This document shows positions 60,321 to 64,000 of a stretch of 64,000 bases of DNA, piece after piece. Within the stretch, counting starts at the first letter, position 1, and each line of letters starts with the position of its first letter. The translations under genes were made by a program, and so were the position numbers. Under the pieces are notes generated by a model. It saw only the letters and a list, made by a program, of their open reading frames with translations, ran no database searches and was not told the origin of the DNA. The DNA is from Halomicrobium katesii DSM 19301 (lineage in GTDB: Archaea; Halobacteriota; Halobacteria; Halobacteriales; Haloarculaceae), in NCBI RefSeq assembly GCF_000379085.1, contig NZ_KB905379.1, positions 473,198 through 537,197 on the forward strand, read 5' to 3'.

Positions 60321-60911
60321 ATGCGAATCGAAGCGACAGCGGGCAACGAACACAAGGTCTGGCTCACTGACAGCGAGATCGAGGACCTTCGGCGGGCAAC
60401 GAACAGCCAGCGCGACGACCTCATCATCCAACTCGGCGCGTTCGTCGGCCTGCGCGCCTTCGAGATCCCGCAGGTCCGGCCCGTCGACGTCAAGCAAAGC
60501 GAAAGCGGCCAGTACCGCCTCCGGGTACGGGCAGGAAAGGACACGGCCGGCAACGGTGGGAAGCCTCGTGATGCCTATCTGCCCGATCGCGTCGAGCGAG
60601 ACCTTCAGCGCTTCCAGAATGAGCACAACATCGCACCGAAAGACCCCTTCGTCGACCTCACCCAGCCCGGCGTCCGGGCAGTAATCCGACGGACAGCCCA
60701 ACGTGCAGCTGACGCGACCGGCGACGCGGACTTCGAGAAGGTCTCGACGCACGATCTCCGACGGCGCTTCGCACAGAGACTCCTGGTCGACCAGCAAATG
60801 AACCCACGCGTCGTGATGGCAGTGGGGGGCTGGGATAGCTTCGCCGCTATCGAGCCGTATCTCAACGCGCCGAGCGAGGAAGTGATCGACGAGGCATTTG
60901 CGGATTTATAG
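60321..60911 (+). CDS. Small tyrosine integrase (SNJ2-type candidate)
   Basis: A 196-residue tyrosine recombinase that consists almost only of the catalytic domain: first arginine in FVGLRAFEIPQVRPVDV, H-x-x-R in VSTHDLRRRFAQRLL and the tyrosine in AIEPYLNAPSEEV. The core-binding domain of larger integrases is missing. Short integrases of this kind are known from haloarchaeal elements, and the pleolipovirus SNJ2 enzyme comes to mind, but I cannot confirm that relation. It would act on repeats A and B or on a tRNA outside the window. Confidence 0.75.
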   Translation: MRIEATAGNEHKVWLTDSEIEDLRRATNSQRDDLIIQLGAFVGLRAFEIPQVRPVDVKQSESGQYRLRVRAGKDTAGNGGKPRDAYLPDRVERDLQRFQNEHNIAPKDPFVDLTQPGVRAVIRRTAQRAADATGDADFEKVSTHDLRRRFAQRLLVDQQMNPRVVMAVGGWDSFAAIEPYLNAPSEEVIDEAFADL

Positions 60912-60979
60912 CTTTCAACACTGTCAGCAGGTGATCTGGTTGGAAAGATACAACTATTTTCAACGTGATTTAGTTGTCA

Positions 60980-61420
60980 ATGTCTGTTGGAAATCTCAAG
61001 GCCGCAAAAGATTTTCATCGGGTCGTGTATTTGCCTGCATTTGGATTTGGACTAGTATACCAAAGTACAACGAACAAATTGCTAATTCTTGCTGCTGTAC
61101 TTTATTTGATGATTGCTGCTTATCTTGACCCATGGATAAGACAAATTGAGAACACAATCAAAAAAAGCAGTGTGCGGAGGCTAGAGGAATTATTTGATGA
61201 AGTTTCTGCTAAACTCACCAGAAATAGGAATATCGCAGTTGTTCTGGTACTAATTGGGTATTTTGGATCGTTCGTGTTGTATGCATTCTTCCTAACCAGA
61301 ACGGCGATCATAATCTTGGCAGTGTTTCAGGCGATCTTCGCTTTCCGACTTTTTTATATGATGATAGGAATAGCAACTTCTATCGACATAATTCAGAATG
61401 TCCGGGACGATCGTAATTGA
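60980..61420 (+). CDS. Small polytopic membrane protein
   Basis: A 146-residue protein with two paired membrane helices near the N-terminus (VVYLPAFGFGLVYQ; LLILAAVLYLMIAAYL), a charged middle (IENTIKKSSVRRLEELFDEV) and two more helices (VVLVLIGYFGSFVLYAFFL; IIILAVFQAIFAFRLFYMM). AT-rich and unlike the integrase before it. A TATA-like ACTATTTT is 25 nt from the ATG. Function unknown. Confidence 0.55.
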   Translation: MSVGNLKAAKDFHRVVYLPAFGFGLVYQSTTNKLLILAAVLYLMIAAYLDPWIRQIENTIKKSSVRRLEELFDEVSAKLTRNRNIAVVLVLIGYFGSFVLYAFFLTRTAIIILAVFQAIFAFRLFYMMIGIATSIDIIQNVRDDRN

Positions 61421-61618
61421 GGAGATTTCCTACCGAAGATTCATTACTTGGAGGGACAGTCTGCAACACGGAAAGGCCGCCTCGCGACGTCTCTTTCGTG
61501 GATCGGTCGATGCCTACTCGCGGACTGCCACATCCCACAGTGACAACCGCCGATCGGGACCGTCGAGGCGGTGGCTATGCGGTTGGCGACTGTCCTGAAA
61601 GGTTTTCTGGAGAAGGGG

Positions 61619-61780
61619 TCAGTCGAGCCGGACGATGAAGGTTCCCTCGTCGGAGTCGTGGTCGATCGCGACTTCGTCTCCCTGGTCGACGTCGAACTGT
61701 TCGAGGAGACCTTTCGGGATCGAGACGCCGGCACACCCGTTCCCCAGGTCGGTGACGGTCCGCGAGTAGGGCTTCTGCAT
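61619..61780 (-). CDS. AbrB/SpoVT-type DNA-binding protein
   Basis: A 53-residue protein: KPYSRTVTDLGNGCAGVSIP followed by LLEQFDVDQGDEVAIDHD, the swapped-hairpin AbrB fold (also used as antitoxin). Such proteins bind as dimers or tetramers upstream of their own genes; a row of tandem repeats lies 49-113 nt before its start. The ATG at 61780 gives the family N-terminus. It is divergent from the small-gene module. Confidence 0.75.
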   Translation of the reverse strand: MQKPYSRTVTDLGNGCAGVSIPKGLLEQFDVDQGDEVAIDHDSDEGTFIVRLD

Positions 61781-61828
61781 AGACAGGTATGCTGTTGCGA
61801 TACTGAACAAAAAGCATTGTCACCGGAA

Positions 61829-61893
61829 TCAGCTAATCCTCAGCGGATTACCAGCGAATCCTCAGCTGATCCTCAGCTAACTAACAGCTAATT
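61829..61893. repeat. Tandem TCAGCTAATCC-like repeats
   Basis: Six degenerate units of about 11 bp in a row: TCAGCTAATCC, TCAGCGGATTACC, AGCGAATCC, TCAGCTGATCC, TCAGCTAACTA, ACAGCTAATTA. They lie between the AbrB-type gene and the divergent small genes and could be AbrB operator sites or iterons. Confidence 0.65.
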
Positions 61894-61968
61894 ATTTCGA
61901 TGCTTTATCCACGGGGCCAGTGGCCCGCGGTGTCCGCGGCCGTTGGTCGCGGAGGTGTACCCCTACCC

Positions 61969-62148
61969 ATGCGACACGACGACTCTGGTGGCGAAGATCC
62001 ACCGGACGGCGCGGCTCGATCCGCGCTGCGGAACTGGCGTATCGACTGGTTCAACATCGACGAGCGTCGCCGCGCGCGGTCTCGTCGAGAGGCCGGCGGC
62101 GCGAGCCGCGACCTCGCCGGCGAGATGCTGGCCGGAGGCGGTCTGTGA
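61969..62148 (+). CDS. Small charged protein of the terminal module
   Basis: A 59-residue protein, MRHDDSGGEDPPDGAARSAL, then RNWRIDWFNIDERRRARSRR, very basic in the middle. It overlaps the next gene (CTGTGA). The ATG at 61969 is preferred to a longer frame that runs through the repeats. Function unknown. Confidence 0.5.
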   Translation: MRHDDSGGEDPPDGAARSALRNWRIDWFNIDERRRARSRREAGGASRDLAGEMLAGGGL

Positions 62149-62642
62149 CTCTCGTCTCCGTCGACGGCGTTCGCCGATCGGATCTCTCAGTTCTCGGCTG
62201 GGCGGCAATCGCGGGCGCGAGCTGTCTCGCGCTCTGGACGCTCGTGGCTGGCGTCGAGGTCCTACTCTACGGCGACAGAGTCGGAGATCTCGTGATCGGC
62301 GGCGTACTGACGGTGGTCCTCCTGGGCTTCGCCCAATCTGAGGCAGCTCCGGAAATCGAAGGGACGTGTCAGCACTGCGGCGAGAGCATCCGCACGCAGT
62401 CCAACCGCGATGGCGTCGACGAAGTCGTCGAGGTCATGTCGACCGTATCGCCCCGTCGGGCGGCGATCGGTCCGCTCTCGGTCGTACTGCAGACGAGGAC
62501 TGGCGAGTGGCTCTATTGCTGTGGCGACTGCGCCCAAGCAGACCAGGACCGACGGCAACTGACCGAGCGGCCTGACGACGGCCACGAACAGACAGACGAC
62601 CAGGGCACGCTCCGGCCCGCAACGGAGCACTCAGATTCATGA
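62145..62642 (+). CDS. Membrane protein with zinc ribbon
   Basis: A 165-residue protein from a GTG. Two membrane helices (LGWAAIAGASCLALWTLVAG; GDLVIGGVLTVVLLGFAQS) are followed by a zinc ribbon (CQHCGES about 78-84, CCGDC near 127-131) and a charged tail. The overlaps on both sides (4 nt) mark it as part of one operon. No family is recognised. Confidence 0.6.
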   Translation: MTLVSVDGVRRSDLSVLGWAAIAGASCLALWTLVAGVEVLLYGDRVGDLVIGGVLTVVLLGFAQSEAAPEIEGTCQHCGESIRTQSNRDGVDEVVEVMSTVSPRRAAIGPLSVVLQTRTGEWLYCCGDCAQADQDRRQLTERPDDGHEQTDDQGTLRPATEHSDS

Positions 62643-63226
62643 TCGGACACACTACGGACGGCTCGAATCGCTCTCAAACGCTTGCGGTGCTGCTGGCAAC
62701 GCTCGTCGGCCTCAGCATGGTGGTGATGGCCGGCGGTGCCGTCGCCCAGACGACCGAGACGGCAACGCCAACGCCAACCTCGAACTCGGATGAACTGGCT
62801 GACGAAACTGTCTCAGTCGACAACGACACGCAGGAAGTCTACCTCAAGGTGACCAACACGAGTGGTGACACGGTCGACTACGTCGTCTACGGTATCGACG
62901 AAGGGATCACCACCGAGGTCAACACCGGGACAATCTCGGCGACCGCGGGCAACTCGACCGAAACGACGTTCGCGGCCGACACGGACTCCTACGACTCCTA
63001 CCGGTTCGTCGTGAACCAGGACCCGGACGACGGTGACAACGAATCGGTCGAGTCAGTCGAAGTGGGCGAGATCGTCACCCAGTCGTCTGATGGCGGCGGC
63101 GCGATCTTCGCTGGTGGCGGTGGCGGACTCCTCACGCCGATGAACCTCCTGATCGCGGTACTCATCTTCGCCGGAGCGTACCTCCTCGGGGTCTTCGACC
63201 CGGTGAAACGACGGATCTCGGGGTGA
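62639..63226 (+). CDS. Exported protein with signal peptide and C-terminal anchor
   Basis: A 195-residue protein. The N-terminus, QTLAVLLATLVGLSMVVMAG then GAVAQTTETATPTPTS, is a Sec-type signal peptide and Thr/Pro-rich linker. A strand-rich domain follows (VYLKVTNTSGDTVDYVVYGI), then a glycine stretch (IFAGGGGGL) and one C-terminal helix before RRISG. This single-pass layout resembles small virion or surface proteins of pleolipovirus-like elements; that link is tentative. Confidence 0.6.
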   Translation: MIGHTTDGSNRSQTLAVLLATLVGLSMVVMAGGAVAQTTETATPTPTSNSDELADETVSVDNDTQEVYLKVTNTSGDTVDYVVYGIDEGITTEVNTGTISATAGNSTETTFAADTDSYDSYRFVVNQDPDDGDNESVESVEVGEIVTQSSDGGGAIFAGGGGGLLTPMNLLIAVLIFAGAYLLGVFDPVKRRISG

Positions 63227-63232
63227 TCGCGG

Positions 63233-63718
63233 ATGTCTTCGTCAGATGACGCTGAGCTGAAGTTGGGCGAAGGAGGCGGGACTGAAACCCTGACTGGGAT
63301 CACCAACTTCCTCCAGGACGACGGGAGTGCTGGGAAGGTCCTGAGCGCGTCGTTTATCGGTCTCGTGGTCTCGCCGTTCGTCGCGTTCGCGGATGTCGTC
63401 CAGGCGATCGGGACGTTCTTCGCCAAGCCGTTCTCGGGCGCTGGAGAGGCGATCAGCGCACTCCTCGCAGGGCTGTTCGAGGCACCGGGAGACCTGCTCG
63501 ATGCCGGCGCGGACATCACGGAGACCGCGTTACGGACGGCACTGGGCGAGACACTGGCAGGGATCATCGCGTTCCCGCTGACAGTCGGTCTGGTGGTGCT
63601 CGGTCTCTACATAGTCACACTGTACCTCCGCGAAGATGAGACCGGAGATACCCTTCCGGGTGTGCCGGTAGATATCCCGTTCGTGGGGGTCGAAGAGGAG
63701 GACACGGTCGACGAATGA
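63233..63718 (+). CDS. Membrane protein, possible pleolipovirus-like virion protein
   Basis: A 161-residue protein with three or four hydrophobic segments: VLSASFIGLVVSPFVAFADV, an amphipathic middle (FSGAGEAISALLAGLFEAP), and LAGIIAFPLTVGLVVLGLYI. Glycine- and alanine-rich with a short acidic tail. It starts 6 nt after the exported protein. Its size and type suggest an internal virion membrane protein, low confidence. Confidence 0.55.
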   Translation: MSSSDDAELKLGEGGGTETLTGITNFLQDDGSAGKVLSASFIGLVVSPFVAFADVVQAIGTFFAKPFSGAGEAISALLAGLFEAPGDLLDAGADITETALRTALGETLAGIIAFPLTVGLVVLGLYIVTLYLREDETGDTLPGVPVDIPFVGVEEEDTVDE

Positions 63719-63758
63719 AAACTCCCCAGCCCCACCACGCCGGTCGAGGTGACCCTCG

Positions 63759-64000
63759 ATGAGCGACAGCGACGGGGGGCTGACGGACTACCTCAACGAA
63801 CAGGAAGGCGACAGTACGTTCTCCGTCAACGGGACTGAGTACACACTCGTCGACACGAACAACCCGGTGAACTGGGCACGAGTCGGGACGGCGATCACGC
63901 TGTCCGGCATCGCGACGATCTCGGTGATCTTCCAGGAGTTCGTCGACACCTGGTTCGGCGGCATCGAGGACATCATCAGAGGTGCGGCGAGCTGGGTCGG
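63759..64000 (+). CDS. Membrane protein, C-terminus beyond the window
   Basis: The N-terminal 80 residues, MSDSDGGLTDYLNEQEGDST, FSVNGTEYTLVDTNNPVNWA and a hydrophobic part VGTAITLSGIATISVIFQEF, continue past position 64000. It belongs to the same run of small membrane genes. Confidence 0.5.
   Translation, partial: MSDSDGGLTDYLNEQEGDSTFSVNGTEYTLVDTNNPVNWARVGTAITLSGIATISVIFQEFVDTWFGGIEDIIRGAASWV

Larger units (their letters stand above)
40753..64000. mobile_element. Integrated element(s) region
   Basis: From the first tRNA-like fragment to the window end, the genes are of plasmid or virus type: two tyrosine integrases, phage-like winged helices, zinc fingers, a J-domain protein, restriction-modification, an Orc1/Cdc6 protein and small membrane genes. 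Base composition swings between GC-rich and clearly AT-rich blocks. The left edge is approximate, and the right edge is not in the window. It may be two neighbouring elements (integrase at 41.0 kb and at 60.3 kb). Confidence 0.65.

Noticed and set aside
40753-64000. An insertion sequence within the accessory region
   Set aside because: No transposase frame (DDE or HUH signature) or paired terminal inverted repeats with target duplication was seen.

Overview
The window is high-GC archaeal DNA, almost certainly from a haloarchaeon (class Halobacteria, most like Haloarculaceae; genus inferred only). The signs are strongly acidic proteins, a TATA element about 25 nt before many start codons (leaderless mRNAs), pyruvate:ferredoxin oxidoreductase of the halobacterial size, a haloarchaeal cox cluster with small membrane partners, winged-helix regulators and an Orc1/Cdc6 protein. 

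Positions 1-36.2 kb are ordinary chromosome. In order they hold the end of cbiX with a DR2241-family iron-sulfur protein; a Trm112-like protein and purA; a large disordered protein; the cox cluster; acetyl-CoA synthetase; methylmalonyl-CoA mutase large subunit; a CBS/ParB-like protein beside an RCK_N-DHH phosphoesterase; an Lrp regulator next to porB-porA; a DICT protein, an acyl-CoA dehydrogenase, a lone CheC, an O-methyltransferase, a redoxin, and an Lrp-aminotransferase pair. From 28.1 to 36.2 kb lies one type IV pilus operon (PilB-like ATPase, PilC-like membrane protein and five pilin-like proteins). It faces a convergent 1280-residue pilin-like protein with about seven CARDB-like repeats (36.5-40.3 kb). 

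Positions 40.7-64 kb are an accessory region of one or more integrated elements. A tyrosine integrase (41.0-42.0 kb) sits between tRNA T-arm-like fragments. Next come a tightly overlapping minus-strand operon (PadR-like regulator, J-domain protein, zinc finger, MazG-like protein), a phage-type winged helix with a palindromic operator, a Panacea-like/PIN candidate toxin-antitoxin pair, a duplicated PadR gene, and a second winged helix followed by an AT-rich four-gene cluster of unknown function. Then there is a decayed restriction gene, a PaeR7I/XhoI-type restriction-modification pair, an orphan Dam-like methylase, and an Orc1/Cdc6 gene. The last 5 kb hold a small AT-rich cassette flanked by direct repeats, a second short integrase, an AbrB-type regulator with tandem operator-like repeats, and a run of small overlapping membrane-protein genes that may be a pleolipovirus-like structural module continuing past the window. 

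The best candidates for undescribed biology are: (a) a two-part repeat promoter present at three loci of the element with 88-89 bp between its parts; (b) the Panacea-like/PIN pair set between two copies of a regulator gene; (c) the AT-rich gene cluster at 48.4-51.4 kb with its operator-bearing regulator; and (d) the repeat-flanked membrane-protein cassette beside the small integrase. All functions are read from sequence motifs by eye; no database search was run.
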